A stretch of DNA of 64,000 nt from Thinopyrum elongatum. Taxonomy: Eukaryota > Streptophyta > Magnoliopsida > Poales > Poaceae. Shown here piece by piece: positions 21,987 to 33,916 of this stretch. The notes under the pieces were generated by a model that searched no databases, was not told where the DNA came from, and saw only the letters and a list, made by a program, of their open reading frames with translations. Every line of letters starts with the position of its first letter. Position 1 is the stretch's first letter. The DNA lies in NCBI GenBank assembly GCA_011799875.1, contig CM022302.1, positions 184,752,942 to 184,816,941 of the forward strand, given 5' to 3'. Made by a program: the position numbers and the translations under genes.

Positions 21987-24900
21987 GAAAACGCGCTCGT
22001 TGCTTTCCTGCGGGCGAATGTCGACGTATTTGCATGGCAACCGTCCGACATCCCCGGTGTTCCCAGGAAAGTAATTGAGCACCACCTTGCCGTTTGTCCC
22101 CACGCGAGGCCCGTCAAACAGAAAGCCAGAAAGCAAGCTGTGGAGCGGCAAGAGTTTATTGCGAAAGAAATCAAGAAGTTGGAAGCAGCAGGCCTCGTCA
22201 GAGGAGTGCTCCATCCTACGTGGTTGGCCAATCCTGTTGTCGTGCGCAAAGCGAATGGAAAATGGAGGCTTTGTATTGATTTCACTGATGTCAATAAAGC
22301 TTGTCCCAAAGACCCATTTCCTTTGCCCCGCATAGACTAGATTGTTGACTCCACGGCAGGATGTGATTTGCTTTCATTTCTTGACGCATATTCAGGGTAT
22401 CATCAAATCTTCATGGCTGAGGAAGATGAGGAAAAGACCGCATTTATCACACCCTGTGGCACATACTGTTTTGTACGTATGCCATTTGGTTTGAAAAATG
22501 CTGGTTCGACATTTGCAAGAGCCGTCCAGATTGCTTTTGAGCCTCAGCTGCACAGAAATGTGGAAGCCTATATGGATGATATAGTGGTCAAAAGCAAAGA
22601 CAGGGCTACTTTGGTTCAAGATCTAGAAGAAACTTTTGTAAATCTGCGCAAGATCAACCTGAAGCTCAACCCCGAGAAGTGCGTGTTTGGAGTTCCCTCC
22701 GGTAAGCTTCTTGGGTTCTTTGTGTCTCAATGTGGAATTGAAGCCAATCCTGACAAGATCAAATCCATTGAGCAAATTGAAGCACCGAAGCGCGTCAAGG
22801 ATGTACGACGACTTGCCGGCTGTGTTGCTGCCCTCAGTAGGTTTATCTCCAAGTCAGCTGAGCGCGCCCTGCCATTTTTCAAAATCTTAAAAAAGGCAGG
22901 TCCATTGAAATGAACTCCGGAGGCGGAGGCAGCGCTGCAAGACTTGAAGAGATACCTCTCCTCTCCTCCAATACTTGTCGCGCCTAAACCACAAGAGAAG
23001 TTGTTGCTGTATCTAGCGGCAACCAATCAAGTGGTTAGTGCTGCGCTGGTAGCGGAGAGAGAGGTGGATGAGGAGGCAGTAACTGCAGCAAGCACGACCA
23101 GCGACAAGCTGGGGGCTCCCCCGACAAGTTTTGCTGCCGACAAGGATTCGTCTGCGCAGTCAGGCGAAGTGATACAAAAGAAGAAAATGGTGCAGCGCCC
23201 GGTCTACTTTGTGAGCTCTCTTCTGCAGGGAGCTAGGTCAAGGTATTCTGGTGTACAGAAGCTGCTTTTCGGCCTTCTCATGGCCTCGAGAAAGCTGCGC
23301 CATTACTTTCAAGCACATGAAGTTACCGTCGTCACTCGCTTCCCGCTGAAAAGGATTTTGCAAAATCCAGAAGCGACAGGCAGGATTGTCGAGTGGGCGT
23401 TGGAGTTGTTGAGCTTTGGTCTCAAGTTTGAGAGTACATCAACCATACAGAGCCGAGTTTTGGCAGAGTTTGTCGCAGAATGGACACCAACGCCAGACGA
23501 AGAAATCCCAGAGACGACTCTCCCCGGCAAGGAGACAAGCAAAGAGTGGCTTATGTACTTTGATGGGGCCTTTTCGCTGCAAGGCGCCGGTGCTGGCGTA
23601 CTGCTTGTCGCACCCACCGGAGAGCACCTCAAGTACGTGGTCCAAATGCACTTTCCCAATGAACAGGCGACGAACAATACTGCAGAATATGAGGGGTTGC
23701 TTGCCGGTCTCAGGATCGCGGCAGACCTTGGGATCAAGAAGCTTATTGTCAGGGGAGATTTGCAGCTTGTCGTCAGGCAAGTGAACAAGAACTACCAATG
23801 CCCGTTGATGGAAGCTTATGTAGATGAGGTGAGGAAGTTGGAGGAACGCTTTGACGGCCTACAAATGGAGCATGTCCCACGTGCTGAGAATGACATTGCC
23901 GATGGTTTGTCAAAGCGCGCCGCACTCAAATTGCCTGTGGAACCAGGCACTTTTGTGCTCCAACTAACTCAGCCATCCGTGACGCCATCAGTAGGGCAAG
24001 GCAGGAAGAGGAAGTTGGCTTCTGGCGACTACTTCCCGGCAGAGCTCCCCGAAGCCGCCGGCAAGAAGGCTGCCAAAGCCAGCGCCAAAGATGCAGAGGG
24101 GCAACTTGCTCCGACAAGGCCTCACGCTCTTGTCGTTGAAGCGGGTGCTCCTAGGCAAGAGGCAAAGGGGCAACTTGCTCCGACAAGACTTCGGGTCCTT
24201 GTCGTTGAAGCAGGCGCTCCTGATCGAAGCGCTGAGGAGCAAGATGCTCCGATGAGGCCTTGGGCTTCCGTCATTGAAGCAACTGCTCCCGACGAGCTTG
24301 TTGAAGGACAGCACGCTCCAGCAGGGCCCCAGGCTCTTGTCGTTGAAGCGGCTGTTCCCGCCAAGCTCGTCGGGGAACAGCCGGCTCTGGTAGAGCGACA
24401 AGCTCTTGCCGTAGGGCCTGATGTTCCCGCAGCAGAAGAAATGCCTTTAGTCCTCGTTGTCGAGCCACAGGCTCCAGCGTGGGCGCAGCAGATCGTCCGT
24501 TTCCTTCAGACAGGAGAACTTCCCGAAGAGCAGGAAGAAGCGGAGAAAGTAGCCCGACGGTCCAATATGTATCAATTTGTCGATGACATGTTGTGCAGAA
24601 AAAGACCAAACGGTGTGAAATTGAAGTGTATTCCCCGGGAAGAAGGACAGGAGCTGTTGGCAGAGATTCATGGAGGCATATGTGGTCACCACATAGGGTC
24701 AAGAGCCCTTGCTGGAAAGGCTTTCCGGCAAGGTTTCTTTTGGCCCACCGCCCTCCAGGATGCAACTGCACTAGTAACCAAGTGTGAAGCGTGCCAGTTT
24801 CATTCCAAGCAGATTCATCAGCCAGCTCAAGCTCTCCAGACAATCCCTCTCTCCTGGCCATTTTCGGTCTGGGGGCTCGACATCCTCGGCCCCTTTCCCC

Positions 24901-25715
24901 GTGCCACCGGGGGCTTTGAGTACTTGTATGTGGCCATCGACAAGTTTACGAAGTGGCCGGAAGTGGAAGCAGTGAGGAAGGTGACAGCACAATCAGCCAT
25001 CAAGTTCTTCAAGGGAATTGTTTGTCGCTTTGGTGTTCCTAACAGGATCATCACCGACAACGGTACCCAGTTCACGAGCCACGCCTTCATGCAGTATGTC
25101 GAAGACCTTGGCGCCAAGGTCTGTTTCGCTTCTGTTGCTCACCCGCGAAGCAACGGTCAAGCTGAAAGGGCAAATGCTGAAGTGCTGCGTGGGCTCAAGA
25201 CGAGAACTTTCGACAGACTGCGCAAGTGCGGCAAGAACTGGATCGAGGAGCTGCCAGTGGTTCTTTGGTCGATCAGGACGACGCCAAATCGAGCTACTGG
25301 CCAGACGCCTTTTGCTCTAGTTTATGGAGCAGAGGCAGTTCTCCCCACGGAACTCGTATACGGGTCACCTCGAGTGCTCGCTTACGATGAGCTTGAGCAA
25401 GAGCAACTGCGGCAAGATGACGCTGTGCTCCTCGAGGAGGATCGTCTTCAGGCTGCTGTGAGAGCTGCTCGCTACCAGCAAGCTTTGCGTCGCTACCATA
25501 GCCGCAAAGTTAATGCCAGAAGTCTCGAGGAAGGCGACCTTGTTCTTCGGCGCGTTCAGTCGGCCAAGAATTCAAACAAGTTGACGCCGAAGTGGGAAGG
25601 CCCTTATCGGGTGAAACGAGTCACCAGGCCCGGCGCTGTCCGCCTGGAGACCGAGGATGGCATTCCAGTGATCAATTCCTGGAACATTGAGCATCTTCGT
25701 AAGTTTTTTCCATAA
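21987..25715 (+). pseudogene. Element B pol: RT, dual RNase H, integrase; two nonsense codons
   Basis: In frame with gag-pro throughout, no frameshifts. RT motifs include KWRLCIDFTDVN and YMDD (about 22569-22580). A degenerate first RNase H is followed by a second archaeal-type one (YFDGAF, AEYEGLL, RGDLQLV, NDIADGLSK; 23550-23930). Next is a 23-residue repeat linker (24102-24446). Integrase has H/H/C/C residues (24680-24800), DDE residues in GLDILGP, ITDNGTQF and NGQAERAN, and a C-terminal domain ending RKFFP-TAA. Breaks are TAG 22338-22340 where C has CAG, and TGA 22911-22913 where C has TGG. This copy should not make active RT without suppression. Confidence 0.85.
24102..24446 (+). repeat. 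69-bp coding tandem repeat between RNase H and integrase of element B
   Basis: Five in-frame units begin near 24102, 24171, 24240, 24309 and 24378, each encoding 23 residues of the pattern Q-APxRPxxLVVEAxAP. Element C has about one unit at the equivalent site (45928-45990). The period is exact at 69 bp and the units are imperfect. Confidence 0.8.
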
Positions 25716-26564
25716 GGCGCGGTTGCCGGGCCCTTCCTCGGCAACCACCTTTTGTACAAGTATTGCCGCTGTTGCATGTAATCCTTTGTACAAAGCCAGG
25801 CGCAGACCCTGTGCATAAATAAAGCTTTTGTATTTCGCAGTTTTTGACGATTTCATGTTTACTTTTATTTTGCATGATTATCTGACATACTGTGCAGTAC
25901 AGCCTCCCCGGTAAGCATTAACGAGCCGCCAAGCTCCTATATCTTTATTTTCTCTTCTTTCTTTTTCTCAAAGAGACAGAAGCTTCCCTCGCGCACAAGT
26001 TTGCCGGGGGGGGGTGGGATAATGATATGGACCAGGCATGGACCAGGCGTCGTTCAAAGAAACTTTGCCTTGCCGGGAAGAAGGCAGCGGCAAGCAGTGA
26101 CAAGACCTTACCGCGAAGAGATCAGCGACAAAGCTAAGTGCTAAAGTTTGAATAATCAAATTCTTTTTTATTTTCAAGGTTATTTTCCTTGAACGATACT
26201 ACTCTTTGTATGGAAAACCTGTGCGCGACGGAACCTAAGCGTAATCGGTCGCGCCCTTACCTTGTTTCGAGTCCGCTCAACAACCTAAGTGGCTGCACTG
26301 AGCGCGACAAGGTTGCTTGCTGGCAGCAGCACCGCCAGCAGGCTGCTGGAGTCCCGCACCCAGCGCTCGCGGCGATGGTGCGCGCACCGGCAAGTTCCCT
26401 ATAAGCGTAGGGCAAGTACACACAAAGAAAGAAATTGCTCAAGGGAGATGACATGCATTAACTTCAAAATATTGCAAGTTATATTACAAGATAAGTTGCC
26501 GCGGCTTAAACAGATTGTTCTTTAACATGTCTAGCGGCGGCAAGGAGGGAGAAGAATGGGCTCT
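25716..26564. other. Spacer between pol and the convergent antisense gene, element B
   Basis: Non-coding. It has a G9 run at 26006-26014; element C has a G15 run at the matching position. Short segments are conserved with C, e.g. GTTTCGAGTCCGCTCAAC near 26265 and 47773. The 3' ends of sense pol and antisense gene converge here, so this may hold polyadenylation signals; AATAAAG occurs at 25820. Confidence 0.6.
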
Positions 26565-29500
26565 CTAATTGCGGTGCTCGCCTTCGACTCTCTGGATTTG
26601 GTCCACCCTCTCCACGATGGGCGCGACAAGGGCCTCTAGTGGCGCGGGGTCGTATCCCTTCGGCAAGCTTTTGAAGATGTTGCTGAAGTCGACGCCCGGG
26701 TTTCTGTATGCTATCTTCACCAACAACCTCCGGAGAACTCCCCGGCAAAGCCTGCGTGACTCGTCGGCCAGTTGAGCCTTGTGATTGACTTGGAGCTGTT
26801 GGAGTGCTTCTACTACTCCGTCAAAGAACTCGGCTAGCTTGACGCTAGTTTGCGTGTTCTTGTCGGTGGAGTACCCGAAGTCCGGCACCTTCAGGGCAGT
26901 CAGCTCCTTGTCGATGTCCTCGGCGGCACTGGCAAGCCTGTCTGTGAAGATCCCCATGTTATCCCTGAACTTCTTGTGGGTTGCAATAGCGTCTTGAAGC
27001 AGACCCTTTTCCTTCTGGAGCTTTGTCATTAGAAGCCCTTCGCGCTTTCTGGTGGTGTCGAGCGTCTCCTTCAGCGTGGTCAGCTTCAGCTTCAGGTCTG
27101 CTCTGGAGTCGTTGGCGGCGGCAAGCAGATTGTTCTTCTTGGCTATGGTAACTTGCATCTCCGCCAAAGTGTGGGTCACCTTTGCCCTCTCACTTTCAAG
27201 CGTTGAGAGCTTGTCACCGTTTGCCTTGAGGGCGGCCTCTAGTCTTGCCACTTTCCCCTCCGTTTCCTTCCTGTTCACTTTTGCGGCAGCGACACCGTTG
27301 GTGGCCTCCACCAACTTGCTGGCGTACTCTTGGGCCAAGGCTTCGATTTCCTTCTGGTGTTTTTGTGCCTGCCCCTGGGTCCGCTCTGCGACAAGTCTTG
27401 CCACCTCCTCGTCTTTCTGTCGGAGGGTTTCGGCAAGTTTCCTCTTGCGCTCGGCAAGTTCTTCTTCGTGGGCATCAAGGTCCACTTTCCGCTGGTTCAG
27501 ATCACCGGCCTGAGCAGACAACTCCTTGGCGGTCTCCTCCTGTTTTTGTTCAATGTCTTGCTTCATCAGGAGGAGGGCCTGCCGTTCTTCGGCCAGCTGT
27601 GCCCGCTTGGCCTCTAACGCATTAAGAGATCGCGCGCGGACGTCCGCCAAGATCTCCGCGCGCCTCAACATGTCAGCTTCGGCCTTCTCGATGAGCGCCT
27701 CCCTGGAAGCTAGCTTCTCCCGTCGGGCGCGATGAAGATTCAGCAGCTTTTGAAGCAGTTGCTCCTCTTCAGACGTGCTGCTACTGCTGGCGCCTGGCGC
27801 ATCCACAAGCTGGAGCCCGGCAGCGGCAAGGATCTCCTCGTCCACAACATCCTCCTCGGTTGGCGCTCTGGAGCCCACCGTCCAGGGGAGGCTGACGTAG
27901 ACGTTCTCGCCGACCCGGATGTATTTGCTTGGCGGAGGCGAGTTGGGCGCTGCCGCCTCGTCAGTGGTTGAAGGACCCGTGGTCGGAGTAGCGCCTGGCG
28001 CTCCTGTGGCCTCAGGGCCGTCAGTACGACCACCGGCTCCCTCGTCGGCCTCCTCAGCAGCCTTCTGGGCGGCCTCAGCTTCAGCAGCCTTGGCGGCTTC
28101 ATCGGTGGGCGCCTTGGAGGTATTATCCTCGGCGGCCTTGCCGGCCTCTTCGGCAGCATTGGTAGTTTCTTCATCGGCAAGCTTGTCGGCTGCCAGCTTG
28201 TCGGCCTTTGCAGCGGCGGCCTTGGCGGCCTCGTCATCGACGGCCCCTGTGGTGTTCTCCTCGGCAGAAGAGTCAATGTTCATTGGCTCCACCGAGGAGG
28301 GCTCTGCCAACCCGAGAAGTAAGGCAAAAAGAGCTTCAGGAAGAAATTCAAGAAGACAAAAGAAAGAAAGCAGAAAGAGTTTTGCAGCAAGTGGGTTTAC
28401 CCGTGTTGAGCTCAGGAGCGGTCGGCTCCCCTCCCTCGTCAAAGTTTGTCATTGGGGTGGGGTCGCCAGCGCTGGTGCTTGGCACTTCGGCGCTTGCCGG
28501 CTCCTCTTCATGGCTCGGCTCGCTAGTGGGAGCCCTTACCGGAGATCTTCTCCTTGGCGGTGTGGTCGAGGGGGGTGGTACTTCTGGAGCACCTTCAGAT
28601 GGCTCCACTTGCTGCTCCTCTCCTACACGCCCAAAGATGTCAGTGACAAAATGCTTGTTCCTCAGCGACCGCCAGTGAAAGGTAGTTGAAATACTTACGC
28701 TGGGGGCTGCGCTGGGGGCTGCGACGAGGGCTGGGCTCCGAGCTGGTCGGCATGGTCTCAGACGCTCTCCCGGTGGTTGCCGTGGGCTCATCTTCGACGA
28801 CCACCACGGTCTTGCTCGTCGAGACCTTAGCTCTCTTCCTTGTCCTCTCCGCCAAGGTTTCCTCCCTGCGGAAGCAAGGCCGGAGCGCGACAAGTGAGGA
28901 TAGAAACAAAACCTTACAAAGATTGAGGGTCGCGGCAAGGGAACTTACTCTTCCTCGTCGTCCTCTTCGCTGAGAGCGGAAAAATCAAAGTCCGCCTCCG
29001 TGTGAGGAGGGGGAGGAGGGGGAGCTGGACTCCTTGGCCACTTGGCGGGGGTAGTAGCAGCGGTCTTTGATGACCCTGCTCCAGTTGCCGGGGCCGCGTG
29101 AGACGCTCCCGCAGCACCAGCCCTTGCCGTGGTCGAGCGCGTCGAACGGCGCTCCGGCGGTTGTTGAACCTCTTGCCGCTCAGCCACTTTGCCAAGCCTG
29201 CGAAGGCGTTTCCTCCTCCGAGGGGCTGGGGACTCTGACTGCGGTGGGCTTTCGGTGCCCTCCTCGGAAGAGGAGCCCTCATCCTCCGAGCTGCCTAACT
29301 CGTCGGCAGGCTGGCTTGGCCCGACATCCTTGCCGGGTGCGGCGAGCTCGCCCTTCCCGGCAAGCATCCCCTGCTCGGCAAGGATCTCCTTTTGTGCCTC
29401 GTCGAGCTCCGCCAAAGTATAACCAAAATCGCCAGCTTCCCTGGCGAGCCTATCCTCCTCCACTCTTCGAGCAATGAATTCTATTTCTTGCTCAGTGGTG

Positions 29501-30582
29501 TTGCGGACGAGCCACTCCTCCTCCCGGACCTGCTTTTCGACCGTGGAGTCAAAGAATCGCCGCACGTCTTCTTCGAGCGGCACGTCCCAAGTTGCTTCAA
29601 CGCTGTGCGCATTGCAGAACGGCATCATAGCGATGATTGCACTCAATGCGGAGTTGTTGCAAAGGGGCACGATGTGCTTTGGCAGCGTGAACGCCTTGTC
29701 GCGCTTCTCTGGATCTGTCTCTTGCTTGAACAGTTCTCGCATGAAAAAGTCGTGCTGCAGAACTGTGAAGTTGTTGATCAGTCCAGGGCGCAGCCGCATG
29801 ATATCGGCTGGGTTCTTCCAATCAGAGGCCGGCCTTCCTCTCTGCTGCAGAGGAGCAATGCGGCGGCGGAGGAAGTCTGCGCCAACCATCCCTATGGTGA
29901 GCCCGGCCTCCCTGAGCCGTATGATCCTGGTAGCGGCAATCTCCAGCTTTTTGTCCTGGGGATCCAGATCGCTCCAGTCTGTGCCACACGCTGCTGGGGT
30001 CTTGCGAAGCGCACAGTATGGTGGCGGCTCGTCGTCAATGATCCAACACCATTCAGACCGGATTTCTCCCCATCTTGGGCGGAGATCCCCCTTCAGATAA
30101 TGCTCCTTGGCGCCCAATCTTGAAATTAACGAGACGCCAACAGTGAGAGGCTCCCCCTTTTCAGCACGGGGAGTGAAGTAATGCCTGAACAGCGCAGTGT
30201 TGGGTGCGACGCCGACGAAGTTCTCGCACAGATGCGCAAATATTGCCATGGTGGATACGGCATTCGGTGTGAGATCCAGCAGACGGAGGTTGAAGGTGTA
30301 CATGACGTCGCTAAAGAAATCCGAGTACGGTGGGCAGAGCCCACACCAAAAGTAGCAAGCGAAGAAGGGGTACTTGCTCACTTCGCTCTCGTCGGTGGCT
30401 GGGCGAACGCGGGTGGCCGGATGCGCCTTGGTCCTCGGGGCCCACATGCCTTGGAACTTGGCCTTCAGATCCGCCCCCGTGAGCGTCGGAGCGAAGAGCG
30501 CGTACTTCTGCCTCTTCAACTGCGCCTGGGTCTCCGTCCTTGAGGACTTCCCCGTCTTCCCCTTTTCTCCTTTGGGAGGCAT
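26565..30582 (-). CDS. Element B antisense gene: four exons, PF04195-like plus coiled-coil protein, intact
   Basis: Predicted exons on the minus strand: 30582-28949, 28865-28699, 28622-28401, 28303-26565. Introns of 83, 76 and 97 bp have donors GTAAGT, GTAAGT and GTAAAC and acceptors GCAG, GTAG and GCAG. Phases agree and the joined frame is 3762 nt (1253 residues). Residues about 70-140 match the PF04195 'putative gypsy type transposon' pattern (FACYFWCGLCPPYSDFF, TPNAVSTMAIFAHLCENFVG). Later exon 1 holds a conserved FLRRRIAPLQ segment and acidic Ser/Pro-rich stretches. Exon 4 is Ala-rich and then long coiled coil (EAKRAQLAEERQALLLMKQ region), ending RVEGEHRN. Antisense ORFs are known in Tat elements; function is unknown. 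The gene structure is inferred from sequence and comparison with A and C. Confidence 0.8.
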
Positions 30583-30733
30583 GGCGAAGGCGGAGCTGAG
30601 GACCGAGGGAGATGCAGACGCGCGCGGTGGCGGAGGATTGGGAAACCGCTTTGTTTTAGAGTGGAGGAAGAAGAAGGCGGAGATTTGGAGATCGAGAATG
30701 GTGAGAGGGGTGTGTGAGTGCTTCTGCAGGTCC

Positions 30734-30748
30734 CTCCTTTAATGGGGA
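30734..30748 (-). promoter_or_regulatory. Candidate antisense promoter, element B
   Basis: The minus strand reads TCCCCATTAAAGGAG about 155 bp upstream of the antisense ATG. Equivalent boxes in A and C are TCATAAAAGG and CCATAAAAAGG. Weakest match to TATA of the three. Confidence 0.4.
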
Positions 30749-30953
30749 AAGATGCGGAACCAGCCGCCCCTTCGTCATTCGAGATGGCTGCGCACGCTTC
30801 CCACGCTCCGCATTCAACGCGCGATGCGTGGGAGAGCGTGCAATTAAACAGCATAGGGACGTTTCGGCTTATCCCAGCCACGCGTGCCCGTGCACTGTTT
30901 GGGCCTGGCCCAACAACGCCCGGCACATTGTGTGGCCCAGGCCCGGGGGCTCC

Positions 30954-31962
30954 TGTCGGTGTACTAGAATAGGGGTACCCTAGTACCCCGTACTTGTGCA
31001 CGGGCAGTAGTAGCATTCCGCGGCCAGGCTTGCGGGAGGACAGCCAGAGAGAAGCTCAAGATTATTAAGCCATTCAAGAACAAAGTATACAAAGCAAGAG
31101 TTAAGGCCCCGGCAAGAGGAGCTTGCCGGGAGGGACAGCTGAGGCCCAGCCTGGGCATTGCTGAAGCAGAGTACTTGCCGCGGCAAGGTACTTGCCGCGG
31201 CAAGTCATTGGCTGCGGCAAGGTATTGGCTGCGGCAAGATAGCGGCTGCGGCAAGGTACTTGCCCCGGCAAGTTACCTTGCGCGGCAAACTATGGGTTGC
31301 GGCAAGCTGTCAGGTGCGGCAAGGTCTTGCCGCGGCAAGCGTTACTGTACCACTGTGCTACTGTGCTGCTCCGGTGCCTCTGCCAGCGTGGCGCTCTGGG
31401 TCCTTCCAAGCGTGCGTGGCAGGGCACTGTGTAGACGGCGGTGCACTGTAGCTAGCGGTGCAGGAGCAGGTGGGATAGGCTTTTCCCACGTCCAAGACGT
31501 CCGGGTACATGTATGTGGACAGCAAAGGCATGGGCATTTAATGCCCTTGTCCCCTGCCGTCAGTGGTAGGTAGGACATGTCATCCTGGTAATAGTGGCCT
31601 TACTGTAGCAACTTTCCACCTCTACCTTTACTGTTTGTCACCTGTTGGTGACCCCTTTGTGCATATAAAAGGAGGCCCATAGGCAACGTGAAAAGGAGAG
31701 GAACTGGGAGATGGAGAACTCCAGTATTGTACGCAGCTACTCGGTACTGTAGCGCTCCTGGAGCTAGAACAATCATACAGATAATAAACCAAAAAGCAGG
31801 AGTAGGGTTTTACGCATCCGTGCGGCCCGAACCTGGGTAAATCTCTCTCGTGCACTGTCGTGTTCTTCGCTAGATTTGCTCTTCGTGCGACCGTCTCTCC
31901 CTGCCGAACGTAAAGGGGTCCTTCCCTGGGTCCCATAGGTGATCGCGGATTCGTCCCCGACA
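30954..31962 (+). repeat. Element B 3' LTR
   Basis: 1009 bp, nearly identical to the 5' LTR but with an extra GCGGCAAG unit in its array (31162-31340). Preceded by the polypurine tract GGCCCGGGGGCTCC. TATA box 31664-31670, leader motif about 31796-31841. Confidence 0.9.
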
Positions 31963-33330
31963 TAGAAGAACTAGAGGAGGCTCCAAAACTTGTGTCTACA
32001 ATTGTGGCCAATACCTCAAGTATATATTGGTTGGAGGGGAAGAGGAGGGATGCCACCAAGGAGGGAAAGCCTCCTTGGGGCGGGGGCCTAAGGGGGAGAA
32101 GTTGAACTCTTCCCCTACTCCCAACTCGGCCTCCTTCCTTAGGGAAGGAGGCACTTTCCCACTTTGGCCTTTTTCGGCCCAAGTTGCCTTCCACCTCTTG
32201 GCCTTTTAGGCCCGTTGATGTTTAAATATCTCTGGAAACCTTTTCCACCTATATATATATATATATATATTATCGATAATACCCGGTATTACCCGATATA
32301 CACCGAAACCCTTCCGGTGACCCCGAAACGCTTCCGCATCCTCTCGGAACTATTCCGAATATTAATGGAACAATTCCACAAATATATTCTCGTCACTGCC
32401 GTCCTACTAAGACTCAGCAGATCATGATTGCCTTAAGCTTATGATCACATAGGTTTGGTAACTCATAGACTTAAACAAAACCGTTCATTCAATGACCGAC
32501 ATCGGGATCGTGGACATCCATATCGATCCTATGAGCACACAAATGATATTCGAGTGAACCTATGGTTATCATGTGATGTTCCCTTTGCTACACGATACTT
32601 CACACAACCTGATGTATCGGTATCCTCCTGAGTCATCACCATGCTCACTATACCAAAATCCTCGTTACCGATTTTGTTCTTCTTTCTCGTTATTGTGTTC
32701 CGGAATCCCCGTGACGTAGTCACCTGTGTCTGGCTAGACGGTGATGGGTGCCATCACACCAAGAAGGCCCTAAGAATATCTCTCCATCGTCAGAGGAGCA
32801 AATCCCACTCTCGAGCTATCTGGCCACTTGTCAAACTTTCTGATGAACTTGTAAGTTGCCGTTATGATCATCGTGTTGCAGGTGATGTTGAGCAACCCCA
32901 AAACCCATCGTACAGTAAGAAGTGACCACAATATTCTCATGGTCTAAGGAGCAATATCACCCGTTAACACTCCGTGTTATTAGAATTGAATATAGACGAT
33001 ATTAATCCAATTCCCAACAAACAACTTTGGGCCAGCTCAATATGATCGTTCTTCCAACGTCATAATCTCAATGTTTTTTAGGACTATCATTACACTTAAT
33101 GATATTCTAAGATCCAGAAAATGTGATAACCAATAACACTTGTGCTAGTCCCATAGGCAAGACTACGAACCTTTTATTTTACCGTTTATCATTCCACACG
33201 TGCATATGAGTTTTTCACTAAATCGCATATTCTAGGATCATAGCAGTTATAGCATAGAATATAAACACTTAATTATGAATACAGAAATAGAATAATACAA
33301 TATTATTGCCTCTAGGGCATATTTCCAATA

Positions 33331-33916
33331 GTATCCCGCTTGCACTAGAGTCAAAATCTAGTTAGCACTTTTAACTTTTACACCAATGGCAATCCGGTGT
33401 GAGTCCATGCTTTGCATGTGGTATGGACTTCATCCTATCGAATATGACAATCTTCAGATTCGTGTGTATCATCTGCATTTCAATGCATCTGTCATGCTTT
33501 CACATGAATTCATAATTTATGTGAAACAAGCTTAGTATATATTGAATCACTGGCAGGACCTTTCATTCCTTAGATTGAGCCATAGAACCACTATTGAGAA
33601 TAGTGTTCTATTTTGCACAATCATCTAGAAATCATACTAAGTTCATCAATGAACCTTTTGATTCATCACCCTCTATTGTTGCTTCTAAAGCGACAATATA
33701 CTTAGCCTTCTGTTGTAGAATTCACCACAATAACTTTCTTGGACCAATTCCAACTTACTGTGCCACCATAAATCATTTAATTGAAATTGAAAATTCGCTT
33801 GGAGCACCGATTGAAGATTTTTGTTGATGTACTGCTTACATCAAGCATGTATTCATCTAACTCCTTACGTCAATCTCTTCATTTTCTCTGTATGGGAGAA
33901 ACATGTCGTCAGTACT
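33331..33916 (-). pseudogene. Copia 3' internal end with RNase H remnant
   Basis: On the minus strand, 33709-33671 translates to KAKYIVALEATIE, resembling the copia RNase H block (TEAEYVAASEA), but the preceding residues need a frameshift. Stops are frequent. The polypurine tract sits at 33342-33331. The fragment is cut at 33916 by the next LTR. Confidence 0.55.

Larger units (their letters stand above)
18053..31962 (+). mobile_element. Element B: full-length Tat-type gypsy retrotransposon with antisense gene
   Basis: 13.9 kb flanked by TAGAA (18048-18052 and 31963-31967). Order: LTR, primer site, gag-protease, amber codon, RT, dual RNase H, integrase, spacer, antisense four-exon gene, polypurine tract, LTR. 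LTRs differ at about eight positions plus a 17-bp array difference by eye (about 0.8%), so this is the youngest insertion here. The archaeal-type second RNase H and an antisense ORF downstream of integrase are marks of the Tat lineage (RIRE2/Ogre/Retand relatives). The family name within Triticeae is not asserted. Confidence 0.9.
17977..33916 (-). mobile_element. Copia (BARE/Angela type) 3' LTR and 3' internal end, interrupted by element B
   Basis: After removing element B (18053-31962) and one duplicated TAGAA, 17977-18052 joins 31968-33330 as about 1.44 kb of LTR. On the minus strand the LTR begins TATTGGAAATATGCCCTAGA, the BARE/Angela/WIS terminus with TG changed to TA. The polypurine tract CAAGCGGGATAC precedes it at 33331-33342. 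The LTR contains an AT microsatellite (32249-32271). The rest of the element is missing. Bases 32420-33300 show no coding sequence. Confidence 0.75.

Noticed and set aside
27919..28689. Plus-strand ORF of 256 codons in element B
   Set aside because: Ser/Ala-rich shadow of antisense exons 3 and 4; no domain.
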